Source: Shimia sp040370365 (GTDB lineage: Bacteria; Pseudomonadota; Alphaproteobacteria; Rhodobacterales; Rhodobacteraceae). From it: 64,000 bases of DNA. Each line of letters opens with the position of its first letter. Within the stretch, counting starts at the first letter, position 1. Where the stretch lies: NCBI RefSeq assembly GCF_040370365.1, contig NZ_BAABWQ010000003.1, positions 248,001 to 312,000 on the forward strand, written 5' to 3'. A model generated the notes under the pieces. That model was not told where the DNA came from and made no database searches. It saw nothing but the letters and a program-made list of their open reading frames with translations. A program made the translations under genes and the position numbers. Positions 10,918-19,306 of the stretch are shown piece after piece.

Positions 10918-11412
10918 CTAGTTATCCGTCCCGTTGGCGACAGGCGCAGTCCCATCCAGCGTTGGTCCCCCGACGTCTGTCACAAGCCCCACATCGGTGA
11001 AGCCCCCGGCGTTCAATGCCCCCATCACCTGTACCACAGCTTCATAGGGAATGGCCCCATCCGCGCGCAGATACACCCGCTGCGACTCCCGTTCGGCCGC
11101 CACGGCGCGCAATTTTGGCACCAATTCATCGGCGGACACAGCTGTGGTCATAATGGTGATGCCAAGCGCGGCATCGATTGTCACAGTCAGCGGTTCTTCC
11201 TGCTCGCCGGGCAATGGATTGGCAGCGGTTTTGGGCAATTCGACCGGCACGCCCACCGTCAAAAGTGGCGCCGCCACCATAAAGATGATCAGAAGCACCA
11301 GCATCACATCCACAAACGGCGTGACATTGATCTCGCTCATCGGCTGGCTGCCGCGTCGATTACGCCGACGGCGCTTGCAGCCGCTGCCTGATTTTACGAC
11401 ACCCGCCCCCAT
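10918..11412 (-). CDS. tolR: Tol-Pal system protein TolR
   Basis: This 164-residue ExbD/TolR-family protein has a single transmembrane helix (FVDVMLVLLIIFMVAAPLL, ~33-51) carrying the conserved Asp (FVDVML) that forms part of the proton channel with TolQ. The preceding basic stretch (KRRRRNRRG) sets the cytosolic side. The periplasmic domain follows (RVYLRADGAIPYEAVVQVM). It sits 3 bp after tolQ and 9 bp before tolA. Confidence 0.97.
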   Translation of the reverse strand: MGAGVVKSGSGCKRRRRNRRGSQPMSEINVTPFVDVMLVLLIIFMVAAPLLTVGVPVELPKTAANPLPGEQEEPLTVTIDAALGITIMTTAVSADELVPKLRAVAAERESQRVYLRADGAIPYEAVVQVMGALNAGGFTDVGLVTDVGGPTLDGTAPVANGTDN

Positions 11413-11415
11413 GAC

Positions 11416-12093
11416 CTATGCGTCCAACTGGCGGCTGAGGATTGTCGCAAACTCATCGGCAAAGGCCTCATAGCCTGATATGATCCGATCACTGTCCGCA
11501 CTCAGCTTGTTGTAGAAAATCACTGCCGGGATCGCCGCAAGCAGGCCAAGCCCGGTGGCCAACAAAGCTTCCGCAATGCCCGGTGCCACCACCGCGAGGT
11601 TGGTGTTTTGCTGCGCTGCAATCTCAATGAAGGCGTTCATGATACCCCAAACGGTGCCGAACAACCCCACAAACGGCGCGGTCGAACCCACCGTGGCAAG
11701 GATCGGCAAGCCATGCTGCAACCCATCCGCCTCTTTGGCGATCGCCACATCCATGGATCGGTCAATCCGGCTGGTGGCATTGGCAATCAACCCGCCATCT
11801 TGTCGATGGCTGCGCTGCCATTCAACCATACCCGCGGCAAAAACCCGCTCCGCACGGCCCTTGGGTTCTGACCCAATTTCCTCAAAAAGCTTGTCCAGCG
11901 GTTCACCCGACCAAAACGCCCGATCAAACAGGGAGGCTTCGCGCCGCGCCTTGCGATACATGATGTGTTTCTGAACGATCACTGACCAAGACCAGAACGA
12001 TGCGATGATAAGCATCACCATCACCAATTTGACGGTCAGTGTTGCGCGCGCAAAAAGCGCCCACATCGAGAAATCGACTGCTGCGTGTTCCAT
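11416..12093 (-). CDS. tolQ: Tol-Pal system proton channel subunit TolQ
   Basis: This 225-residue MotA/TolQ/ExbB-family protein has three membrane segments: ~15-40 (KLVMVMLIIASFWSWSVIV), ~130-155 (LPILATVGSTAPFVGLFGTVWG) and ~170-195 (EALLATGLGLLAAIPAVIFYN). The GLFGTVWGIMNAF and EALLATGLGLLAAIPA motifs are family signatures. With TolR it forms the stator that couples proton flow to TolA. It is the first classical tol gene of the operon, 111 bp after ybgC. Confidence 0.98.
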   Translation of the reverse strand: MEHAAVDFSMWALFARATLTVKLVMVMLIIASFWSWSVIVQKHIMYRKARREASLFDRAFWSGEPLDKLFEEIGSEPKGRAERVFAAGMVEWQRSHRQDGGLIANATSRIDRSMDVAIAKEADGLQHGLPILATVGSTAPFVGLFGTVWGIMNAFIEIAAQQNTNLAVVAPGIAEALLATGLGLLAAIPAVIFYNKLSADSDRIISGYEAFADEFATILSRQLDA

Positions 12094-12204
12094 ATTGCCT
12101 GCTCTGCTTTGCGGCCCTCTGTTGGGGCCTTGTTTGCGAGCAAACTTAGCGGGTTTCTACGGGGAAAGCCAATTAATTGGCGTCGCTCGCGAAAATTTGC
12201 CCGC

Positions 12205-12591
12205 TCAATGCACGATTTGGCGGATATTTGCCGGTAAGCGCACCGGTTGCCCTGCCTCGTTCATACACACAACAGTGACCATGGCATGAAACAACACTTC
12301 TTCGCCGCGTTTGACGCTTTGCTCCATCACCAGCCGCGCCGCGGTGACACTGGCCACCTCGGTTTCCACAGTCAGCTCATCATCCAGCACCGCCGAGCCA
12401 AGATAGTCCGCCTCCACCCGCCGCACGGCAAACACAATGCCCTCCGCCTTCATCTCCAGCTGATCCATGCCAATCTCACGCACCCATTCGCTGCGACCAC
12501 GCTCAATGAACTTCAGATAATTGGCATAATAGACAATGCCCGCCATGTCGGTGTCTTCGTAATAGACGCGGATCGGCAAGGTGTAAGGCAT
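12205..12591 (-). CDS. ybgC: Tol-Pal-associated acyl-CoA thioesterase YbgC
   Basis: The 128-residue hotdog-fold thioesterase begins MPYTLPIRVYYEDTDMAGIV. The catalytic Asp is in YYEDTDMAGIVYYANYLKF, the 4HBT/YbgC signature. The frame is open to 12648, but the internal ATG at 12591 has a GGAG ribosome-binding site and gives the normal family length. YbgC hydrolyses short acyl-CoA or acyl-ACP species and is nearly always encoded just before tolQ, as here. Its link to envelope function is not understood. Confidence 0.95.
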   Translation of the reverse strand: MPYTLPIRVYYEDTDMAGIVYYANYLKFIERGRSEWVREIGMDQLEMKAEGIVFAVRRVEADYLGSAVLDDELTVETEVASVTAARLVMEQSVKRGEEVLFHAMVTVVCMNEAGQPVRLPANIRQIVH

Positions 12592-12803
12592 TGTTGGCTC
12601 TCCAAGTTGGCGTGCCTCATGGGTAGGCAAGCCCACGCCGCATTGCAACGGTTTAGCGCCGCTGCGCTCCTAAACTAAGTGTCCGCTGTAGGGTCAAGAG
12701 TGTGTGTGTTGCCTCTGACAGTGGACGCGGTGATGTCAAAGATCATATCCATCCAAGGTCCGTCTTCGTCAGCCGGAATATGACTTTGAATGCATCTCAC
12801 ATT

Positions 12804-13430
12804 TCACTCCAATCGCAACCGCGCAAACAGCCGCAGCGCATGGCTCGCGTCATTCGCCGCAACCGGCATCATCCGATCATAGGCAGCCGCAATCACCGCC
12901 GCGATCTCTGGCCGCAAAACCGTGGCACCGCTGTCTGGCACCACAGCCAAAGGCGAGCGCCCCGCAAAGGCTTTGGGGCCCCAGCTCACAATTGTCTGCA
13001 CCGCTTCGCCGAGCGCCAAAGCTTCTGCCGATATATTGGCCATCGCATCAGTCATGCGCAAAAATACAAAGGCCGCCTGAATGGCACCGTCGTTGTCAAA
13101 CCGAAACGCCCGGTATTGCGTGGCATCTGCCTCCTGCAAACGCTCCACCAGCGCCGGCAAATCCGGGATCAAACGCTCAAGACCCGGCACCGCCAAAAGC
13201 TCTTCCCACTCGCGGAAGAAAAACATCATCAGATTGCTGCCGAGTTCTGGATCGGTCTCAGCCATCTGGTGTCCCACCAATGTGGCCACAGCCTCAAGCG
13301 CGCCCTTAACCGTGCTTAGCGTGTCATCTTCCACGCCAAACACCACGGGTGAAATCGGGCGTCCCCAGCGGGCAAACCCATAGCTGCCATCATGGCGGGT
13401 AAAGAGGTTTTCAACGTCCTGCGGTGTCAT
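12804..13430 (-). CDS. Conserved protein of unknown function upstream of the tol operon
   Basis: The 208-residue protein has no signal peptide and no clear membrane segment. It has a helical pattern (LEAVATLVGHQMAETDPELG, REWEELLAVPGLERLIPDLP) and an internal Arg/Phe-rich stretch (QYRAFRFDNDGAIQAAFVFL). I do not recognise a domain. It is on the same strand as ybgC and ends 212 bp before it, so operon membership is uncertain. Codon use and base composition match the neighbours, which supports a real gene. Function unknown. Confidence 0.65.
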   Translation of the reverse strand: MTPQDVENLFTRHDGSYGFARWGRPISPVVFGVEDDTLSTVKGALEAVATLVGHQMAETDPELGSNLMMFFFREWEELLAVPGLERLIPDLPALVERLQEADATQYRAFRFDNDGAIQAAFVFLRMTDAMANISAEALALGEAVQTIVSWGPKAFAGRSPLAVVPDSGATVLRPEIAAVIAAAYDRMMPVAANDASHALRLFARLRLE

Positions 13431-13488
13431 AGCGGCCTCCTGAAACGGTGGCCGCTACATGCCGCCCTTCGCAACACAAGGCAAGGGG

Positions 13489-14418
13489 CTATGCAAGCTC
13501 CCGCGCCCAAGGCGGGTTGGCGCCAGCACGCGACACAGTCACCGCAGCCACTTTGGCCCCAAACGCCAAGGCGGCTTCGGCCTCCTCTGGCGTCAGGTTG
13601 CGCACGCGGTCTTTGGTTAAGGCGCCAAGCTGATCCAGCTTGGCCAAGACACCCGCGTTAAACGTGTCCCCCGCGCCAACCGTGTCCACCACCTCGGCCT
13701 TTTCCGCCGCCACAGTCACCAAATCACCGGATGCCAAATAACCATCCGCACCGTCGCCACCCCGCGTGACAATCACCAGTGCTGGCCCTTGCGCAATAAG
13801 CTTGGCGGCACAATCCGCCAGATCAGCCCCATCCGGGATCAACCACGCCAAATCCTCATCTGACACTTTCACCACATCCGCCTGCGCAAACATCTTTGAC
13901 AGCCGCGCGCGATACACCGCCTCGTTGCGAATAAAGCCGGGACGGATGTTGGGGTCCATCATGACCGCACGGTTTGCACCTTCACGTGCCAGAACATCTG
14001 CGTAGGTATCCGCACAGGGTTCAACCGCAAGGCTGATGCCGCCAAAAAACAGCGCTGTAACCCGATCCGATACCGCTGCCACATCTTGCGGCGCGATCAT
14101 CCGGCCAGCGGTGTTTTCATCATAAAACGTATAGCTGGCGTGGCCGTCTTTTAGATGCACAAAGGCCATAGTCGTTGGGCGATCAGCGCGCACAAGTGCA
14201 GTTGTGTCCACCTGACTTTCGGCCAACCGTTCCACCAACTGCACCCCAAACTGATCCTCAGAGACACCGCTCAGAAGCCCAACTTCTGCCCCAAGACGCC
14301 CAAGACCAACTGCTGTGTTAAACACCGCACCGCCCACATGGGGCACAAACCCCGCGCGCCCACTTTCGGTGGGCTCCGGGATCATATCAATCAGGGCTTC
14401 GCCACAACACAGGATCAT
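13489..14418 (-). CDS. PfkB-family sugar kinase, probable fructokinase
   Basis: The 309-residue ribokinase-fold protein begins MILCCGEALIDMIPEPTESG, as in fructokinases. It has the PfkB signature near the C-terminus, DTVGAGDTFNAGVLAKL (~241-257), where Asp is the catalytic base and GAGD forms the anion hole. It would phosphorylate fructose to fructose-6-phosphate. It lies 6 bp downstream of the D-lyxose/D-mannose isomerase gene, whose product from mannose is fructose, so the pair makes a short pathway. A different ketose substrate cannot be excluded. Confidence 0.85.
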   Translation of the reverse strand: MILCCGEALIDMIPEPTESGRAGFVPHVGGAVFNTAVGLGRLGAEVGLLSGVSEDQFGVQLVERLAESQVDTTALVRADRPTTMAFVHLKDGHASYTFYDENTAGRMIAPQDVAAVSDRVTALFFGGISLAVEPCADTYADVLAREGANRAVMMDPNIRPGFIRNEAVYRARLSKMFAQADVVKVSDEDLAWLIPDGADLADCAAKLIAQGPALVIVTRGGDGADGYLASGDLVTVAAEKAEVVDTVGAGDTFNAGVLAKLDQLGALTKDRVRNLTPEEAEAALAFGAKVAAVTVSRAGANPPWARELA

Positions 14419-14424
14419 CTCAGC

Positions 14425-15111
14425 TCACCCCAACCACTTTTCATAATCGCTCACCAACAAATGTGTTGGCGCCACATCTTCGTCGATCTCCGCAAAACGC
14501 CCAATAGGCGCGCGGAAAACATTGTCGGTCTCATCGTCATTCACCGTAGAGACTTCGCCAATCAATACATCGCCGCCCTCGCCCCAAAACGCGTGCCAGT
14601 CGCCCGGCATCAGAGTCAGGCTTTCTCCGGGCGCAAACTTAAGTTTCTCACCCGCAGCAAATTCGCGGGCGATGCCGTCACACATCACCATACCGCCACG
14701 ATCCTCGGCAAAATTGCCATCGTCGTCAGAGCCATAAAGCTCCACAACCATTGTGGCACCACCACGGTTGATGATGTCCTCAGCTTTGATCACATGCGTG
14801 TGCATCGGCGAAAGCTGATCTTGACGCGAAATCAAGAGCTTTTCAGCATAACACATGCCTCCGCCCCGCTGCAGATCGGCCAAACGCCCATTGCGCAGCG
14901 TGAATAGAAACAGGCCCATCTCGTCAAACTTCCCTGCGCCGTAGTCCGTGATGTCCCACCCGCAACGCGCCGTGATCAACGCCTTCGCCGCGCCCTTGCG
15001 CGCCGCAAACTCTTCCGGTGTCCAATACGCAAACGGCGGCAGCTGAAACCCGTAAGAACGGATCATATCATCCGCCGCGGCCATGATCTCGTTGATGGTA
15101 GAGCGTTTCAT
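14425..15111 (-). CDS. D-lyxose ketol-isomerase (D-mannose isomerase activity likely)
   Basis: The 228-residue cupin-fold protein begins MKRSTINEIMAAADDMIRSY and matches the family length. Metal ligands are visible as MHTH (His104, His106), a glutamate nearby, and GDWHAF (His173). Characterised D-lyxose isomerases interconvert D-lyxose/D-xylulose and D-mannose/D-fructose with Mn2+. The start at 15111 has a GAGG ribosome-binding site, while the upstream in-frame ATG at 15144 lacks support. It is followed directly by a fructokinase, so mannose to F6P is the simplest reading. It faces a GH4 glycosidase gene across a 357-bp control region. Confidence 0.85.
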   Translation of the reverse strand: MKRSTINEIMAAADDMIRSYGFQLPPFAYWTPEEFAARKGAAKALITARCGWDITDYGAGKFDEMGLFLFTLRNGRLADLQRGGGMCYAEKLLISRQDQLSPMHTHVIKAEDIINRGGATMVVELYGSDDDGNFAEDRGGMVMCDGIAREFAAGEKLKFAPGESLTLMPGDWHAFWGEGGDVLIGEVSTVNDDETDNVFRAPIGRFAEIDEDVAPTHLLVSDYEKWLG

Positions 15112-15468
15112 GAAATCCTCCTTCACGTCATCTCGGCGTGTCACTCATATGTCATGCCCCGGAAAGGACACACCATATTTAGCGCTAACATTCATTTGCC
15201 TTCCCCTATGTCAAACAGCCGCTCTTCAAGCAACAAAAATTGACATCGGCTCTGCCCAAATGGAGCAAAAACCCCCGAAACAAGTTTCGTCTCCAAATCC
15301 ACAAAAACCACTTGCCGAAACCCATTTCCAATCGCATGCTAACGTCAACGGCCCTCTGCGGGTCAACGCTGGACCAGGTTGGCTCACACCACCATTTCAA
15401 ACGGCCGGCATCCCTCAAACGACCACAAGACACAACGCCCTCTGGGGCGCCTTAAAGGACATAAACCC
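15112..15468. promoter_or_regulatory. Divergent control region between the isomerase-kinase pair and the GH4 gene
   Basis: These 357 bp hold no gene. They contain a perfect 10-bp palindrome, TTAGCGCTAA, at 15179-15188 with flanks that extend it partly toward TGTTAGCGCTAACA, the style of LacI-family operators with a central CG. It lies 68 bp upstream of the isomerase ATG. The promoter side of the GH4 gene shows a Shine-Dalgarno AAAGGAC before its ATG. No regulator gene is adjacent. Confidence 0.5.
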
Positions 15469-16824
15469 ATGACCAAAATTGTTCTGGTGGGGGCAGGTAG
15501 CCTCCAATTTGGCACCGGTATGCTCGGAGATATTTTCCAAAGCGCGCATCTGACTGATGCGGACATCGTGCTGCACGATATCAACGAGGCCGCCGCCTTA
15601 CGGACCCTGAAAGTCGCCCAAGACTATATGGTCGCAAACACCCTCACACCGTCGATATCGGCAACCACTGACCTGCGTGCGGCCCTGAAAGGCGCGCGAT
15701 TTGTGGTGATCTCAATTGAGGTCGGTGACCGTTTCGCACTTTGGGACATGGATTGGAAAATCCCACAGCAATACGGCATCGCGCAGGTCTACGGCGAAAA
15801 CGGTGGCCCGGGCGGCTTGTTTCACAGCTTGCGCATCATCCCGCCAATTTTAGACATCTGCCAACAGGTGATGGACATCTGTCCCAACGCCACGGTGTTT
15901 AACTATTCCAACCCGATGAGCCGCATCTGCACCACGGTGCACCGTAAATTCCCAGAGCTCAACTTTGTGGGCATGTGCCACGAAATCGCCAGCCTGGAGC
16001 GCCACCTTGCCCCGCTGCTCGGGGTGGACCGCGCCGACATCTCCTATCGCGCGGGCGGATTAAACCACTTCTCGGTCATGACCGACTGCACCTACGTGAA
16101 AGACGGCAGCAGCGCATATGCTGACGTGCGCTCCAAGGCCGAAGGCTACTTCTCCCAAATGCCCGGTTACTCCGAGGTGTTGCAAGCGTCCCGCAAAACC
16201 GGGAAATCGATCGAGACCGAAGGCTGGATGGACATTGACCTCAGCATGATCGACACCGTGCGCCCATGGTCCGACCGCTGGCTTTTTGCTGAAATTTTGG
16301 AGAAGTTCGGCGCACTGCCGATCACCTACGACAGTCACTTTGGCGAATACATCCAATGGGCGCATGATTGCTCTGATCATCAGGGCATCTTGGATTTCTA
16401 TACCTACTACCGCAACTTCTTGGGCAAAACCGATCCGGTGATTGAGCCGGTTCTGAAAGAGCGTGTTGTGCCGATAATGGAAGCGTTGCTTGGCGCACCA
16501 ACCTATGAAGAAGCGGCGGTGAACATTCCCAACAAAGGATACATCGCCAACCTGCCCGACTGGATCGCGGTCGAAGTCCCGGCAACAATCGACACCAACG
16601 GCCTGCATGGCATTGCGGTGGAGATTCCTGCCGGTGTGCGGGGCTTGTTGTCCAACCAGATCGGCATCCACGACATGACCGCAGAAGCCATCTTGGCGGG
16701 AAGCCGCGATCTTGTGGTACAAGCGCTGCTGGTTGACCCCGTGGTGACCAAGTCCAAAGGCATCCCGGCGCTTGTCGATCATATGATCGCGGAACAAAGT
16801 CCTTGGCTTGACTACCTCACCTAA
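15469..16824 (+). CDS. Glycoside hydrolase family 4 enzyme (NAD/metal dependent)
   Basis: This 451-residue GH4 protein uses NAD+ and a divalent metal for a redox-assisted elimination mechanism. The N-terminal dinucleotide fold starts KIVLVGAGSLQFGTGM. The metal/catalysis motif GMCHEI has Cys170-His171-Glu172, and GLNH (~197-200) supplies the second metal histidine. CHE(V/I)-type GH4 members act on unphosphorylated alpha-glucosides or related sugars, while CN(I/V)P and CDMP types take phosphosugars (from memory of the family). The substrate is therefore likely an alpha-hexoside, exact sugar unknown. The start at 15469 follows AAAGGAC. There is no transporter directly beside it. Confidence 0.88.
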   Translation: MTKIVLVGAGSLQFGTGMLGDIFQSAHLTDADIVLHDINEAAALRTLKVAQDYMVANTLTPSISATTDLRAALKGARFVVISIEVGDRFALWDMDWKIPQQYGIAQVYGENGGPGGLFHSLRIIPPILDICQQVMDICPNATVFNYSNPMSRICTTVHRKFPELNFVGMCHEIASLERHLAPLLGVDRADISYRAGGLNHFSVMTDCTYVKDGSSAYADVRSKAEGYFSQMPGYSEVLQASRKTGKSIETEGWMDIDLSMIDTVRPWSDRWLFAEILEKFGALPITYDSHFGEYIQWAHDCSDHQGILDFYTYYRNFLGKTDPVIEPVLKERVVPIMEALLGAPTYEEAAVNIPNKGYIANLPDWIAVEVPATIDTNGLHGIAVEIPAGVRGLLSNQIGIHDMTAEAILAGSRDLVVQALLVDPVVTKSKGIPALVDHMIAEQSPWLDYLT

Positions 16825-16849
16825 AGCGCTGGCCTTCTAAACAGAAAGC

Positions 16850-16871
16850 GCCCCAAGGTCTTCCTTGGGGC
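16850..16871. terminator. Hairpin between converging GH4 and SDR genes
   Basis: A perfect 9-bp stem with 4-nt loop (gccccaagg at 16850-16858, ccttggggc at 16863-16871) lies between two convergent stop codons. T-runs are weak on both sides, so it may need Rho or act as an mRNA end stabiliser. Confidence 0.65.
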
Positions 16872-16894
16872 ACCGCTAACGCAGTTGCAGACCT

Positions 16895-17614
16895 TTAGAA
16901 CGTGCGCACGTCCGTGATGATCTCCTGACCAAAGGAAGCGCCAAGGATATGGGCACAGATCTTGTCAGCCGTGTCCTGCGCTTGCGCCAAAGCACCTTCT
17001 TCTTTCATCGCTTTGAACTGATCAAGGATCGCAAAATTCTCTGCTGGTGTCGCACGGATCGTTTCTTGCATGCCTGTGTCAATCACACCCGGCGCGATGC
17101 TTTCCACTTTCAGCCCGTCCACCCCGTCCTCATTCATCGCACGCGCATGGTGATCCAACGCGGCTTTGGTCGCGCAATACACGCTCCACCCAGTGTAAGG
17201 GTTGCGCCCCGCACCGCTGGAAATGTGCGCTAGCCGCCGATCTGCGGCCCCTTGCGTCGCACCGACAAACGCATTGCTCAACAACAACGGCCCGGTGATG
17301 TTCACCGAAATCGCCCGCGCCACCAGCGCCGGATCCTGCCGCCCAATCGGCGCAACAGGATCAACGATCCCAGCGTTGTTGATCAGCACAGCCTCGGTGG
17401 CTCCCGCCAAAAACGCCGCAACCAATTCGCCATTGGCAAAGGCAGAGACCGCCTCTACATCAGCCAAATCCAATGCCACTTCCGCCAGCTTGTCATCTGT
17501 TGTGCCCAGCGCACTGCGTGACACACCCAAAACCTCAAACCCAGCCGCGATCAATGGGGCGACAAGCCCAGCCCCAAGACCTTTGGAGTGCCCTGTTACG
17601 ATTGCCTTCTTCAT
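16895..17614 (-). CDS. Short-chain dehydrogenase/reductase
   Basis: The 239-residue classical SDR has the nucleotide motif TGHSKGLGAG (7-16), NNAG, and the catalytic Ser with YCATK (Tyr-x-x-x-Lys). The TGHSKGLG form resembles sepiapterin-reductase-like and benzil-reductase-like SDRs, which use NADPH. The substrate is unknown. It is read from the strand of the glycerate kinase, which ends 81 bp upstream, so the two may be cotranscribed. In that case it could interconvert a hydroxy- or keto-acid or aldehyde linked to glycerate, but this is guesswork. Confidence 0.85.
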   Translation of the reverse strand: MKKAIVTGHSKGLGAGLVAPLIAAGFEVLGVSRSALGTTDDKLAEVALDLADVEAVSAFANGELVAAFLAGATEAVLINNAGIVDPVAPIGRQDPALVARAISVNITGPLLLSNAFVGATQGAADRRLAHISSGAGRNPYTGWSVYCATKAALDHHARAMNEDGVDGLKVESIAPGVIDTGMQETIRATPAENFAILDQFKAMKEEGALAQAQDTADKICAHILGASFGQEIITDVRTF

Positions 17615-17695
17615 GCCAATTCCCTCGCATGGTTCCGCGTCGGCCCTGCGCCGCGCGCTTGCTACCTATATCAATGCGCGCAGCAAAAGGTTCAA

Positions 17696-18937
17696 TCACC
17701 CGTTGATGAAAATGGCGCGAAAATCGTTCACATTGGTCAAGGTCGGTCCGGGCACAACCTGCGCCCCAATGCGGCCAAAAAATCCGTGTGCGTCATTGAT
17801 CGCCAAAGCGCCTGCGGCATCTTCCCCCTTGGTCGCCGCAACCTGCAACGTGTTTGGTCCAATCACCGCGCCTGCAACCTCTGCTGCCCCGTCCACGCCG
17901 TCGGTGTCGCACGCAATCGCGTAGACACCGTCGACCCCATCCAAAGCCGCCGCCAGCGCCAACGCATATTCCGCATTTGGCCCGCCAACCCCGTCGCCGC
18001 GCCGGGTGACAGTCAGCTCACCGCCAGACAATAAAACCACCGGCCCCTGCCCCAGACGTGCTTTTGCCAAATCAGCATGCGCCCGCGCCACATCACGCGC
18101 CTCGCCTTCCAGAGCATCCCCCAAAATCTCCACCGCACAGCCTGCGGCCTCGGCCACAGCTTTCGCCGCCTTCAAAGACTGCAACGGCGACGCAAACAGA
18201 ATGTTCTCTGTTGTGCTCAGACGCCTGTCCTGCAGCGCAACCACGCCCCCATGCGCCTTCGCCGCCGCCACAACATGCGCGGGCAACGCAACGCCATATG
18301 TGGCCACAGCCGCCAACGCGCTGTCCAAGTCTCTCGGTTCTCCCACAGTCGGGCCGGAACCAATCATGCCCGGATCATCGCCCGGCACATCAGAAATCAA
18401 ATAAGAAACGACTTTGGCCGGATAGGCCGCCGCCGCCAGCTGTCCGCCTTTGGCCTGACACAGATGTTTGCGCAGCGCATTCATCAGCGAAATTGGTGCT
18501 CCAGACGCCAGCAAATCCGCGTTAATCTGTTGCAATTCATCTAAGCTCACGCCAGGCACTGGCGCTGTCAAAAGCGCCGATGCCCCGCCGGAGATCAGAC
18601 ACACAACCGTATCTTCTTTCCCCAACCCGCGCAGCAACTCCAGCATCTCCAAGGTGGCGGCTTCACCGGCCGCATCCGGCACCGGATGTGCCGCCGCAGC
18701 GATCCGAATGCCCGCACAAGGCCGCTCATAGCCGTAGCGCGTGATCACCAAGCCGTCACAGGGCCCCCAAGCGCTTTCAAGTGCCTCCGCCATACGCGCG
18801 CTTGCCTTGCCTGCGCCGACAACGATCAGCCGCCCAGTGGGTCTGTCACCAAGCACAGTCGGCAGCGCCGCCATTGGGTCCGCCACCGCAACGGCTTCCG
18901 CAAACAGGTCTCTCAAAAATGTTTCCGGATTGTCCAT
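17696..18937 (-). CDS. Glycerate 2-kinase (GckA/MOFRL family)
   Basis: The 413-residue protein has the two domains of the class-II-type glycerate kinase family: a DUF4147 N-terminal domain (GRLIVVGAGKASARMAEALE, CLISGGASALLTAPVPG, LRKHLCQAKGGQLA) and the C-terminal MOFRL domain ending in ACDTDGVDG and NDAHGFF. It phosphorylates D-glycerate to 2-phosphoglycerate with ATP. The ATG at 18937 was chosen over 18952 because a GAG-rich ribosome-binding site precedes it. It sits among sugar-degradation genes, upstream of an SDR and divergent from an FAD oxidoreductase-aldolase pair. It could accept glycerate from mannosyl- or glucosylglycerate hydrolysis (26.5-27.7 kb) or from aldolase-derived tartronate semialdehyde. 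Confidence 0.9.
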   Translation of the reverse strand: MDNPETFLRDLFAEAVAVADPMAALPTVLGDRPTGRLIVVGAGKASARMAEALESAWGPCDGLVITRYGYERPCAGIRIAAAAHPVPDAAGEAATLEMLELLRGLGKEDTVVCLISGGASALLTAPVPGVSLDELQQINADLLASGAPISLMNALRKHLCQAKGGQLAAAAYPAKVVSYLISDVPGDDPGMIGSGPTVGEPRDLDSALAAVATYGVALPAHVVAAAKAHGGVVALQDRRLSTTENILFASPLQSLKAAKAVAEAAGCAVEILGDALEGEARDVARAHADLAKARLGQGPVVLLSGGELTVTRRGDGVGGPNAEYALALAAALDGVDGVYAIACDTDGVDGAAEVAGAVIGPNTLQVAATKGEDAAGALAINDAHGFFGRIGAQVVPGPTLTNVNDFRAIFING

Positions 18938-19306
18938 CTCTCGGGCCTCCACACCACGTGATCACGCACACAGGTCTCAACACCGATCTGGCCCTGCCCG
19001 CAGCACTTGAGCTTACGTGTAAGAAGCCATGGTTTGATTGCAACTGTTTCGTTTGGTTTCGGAGCAGAAATGTTTCCGCTAACAAATCGAAATCTCAGAC
19101 TGCGATGGCCAGAACCGTAAGACCAACAACTCTCCCCTACAGATGCACGACCATTTCCCCGACTCAAAATCTGCGCGGGTCATCGACGAAATTCTCTGAC
19201 GTTGCCGTTCACAGCTTTCGGGAACCGAGCACCCCCATTGCGCTTGGTGAAAAATTTGTCACAATACCCGGCGGCACTGACACCAAAGGCACAAGGAAAA
19301 CGTCTG
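18938..19306. promoter_or_regulatory. Divergent intergenic region, glycerate kinase / FAD oxidoreductase
   Basis: These 369 bp hold no convincing gene. At 19071-19084 the sequence TGTTTCCGCTAACA resembles, with mismatches in the left arm, the TGTTAGCGCTAACA-like operator suggested at 15179-15188. This could place both divergent transcripts under one LacI-type repressor, but the match is weak. Confidence 0.3.

Noticed and set aside
10402..11391. 329-aa open frame opposite tolA/tolR
   Set aside because: Spans two real genes on the other strand and is dominated by Arg/His; no start signal or domain.
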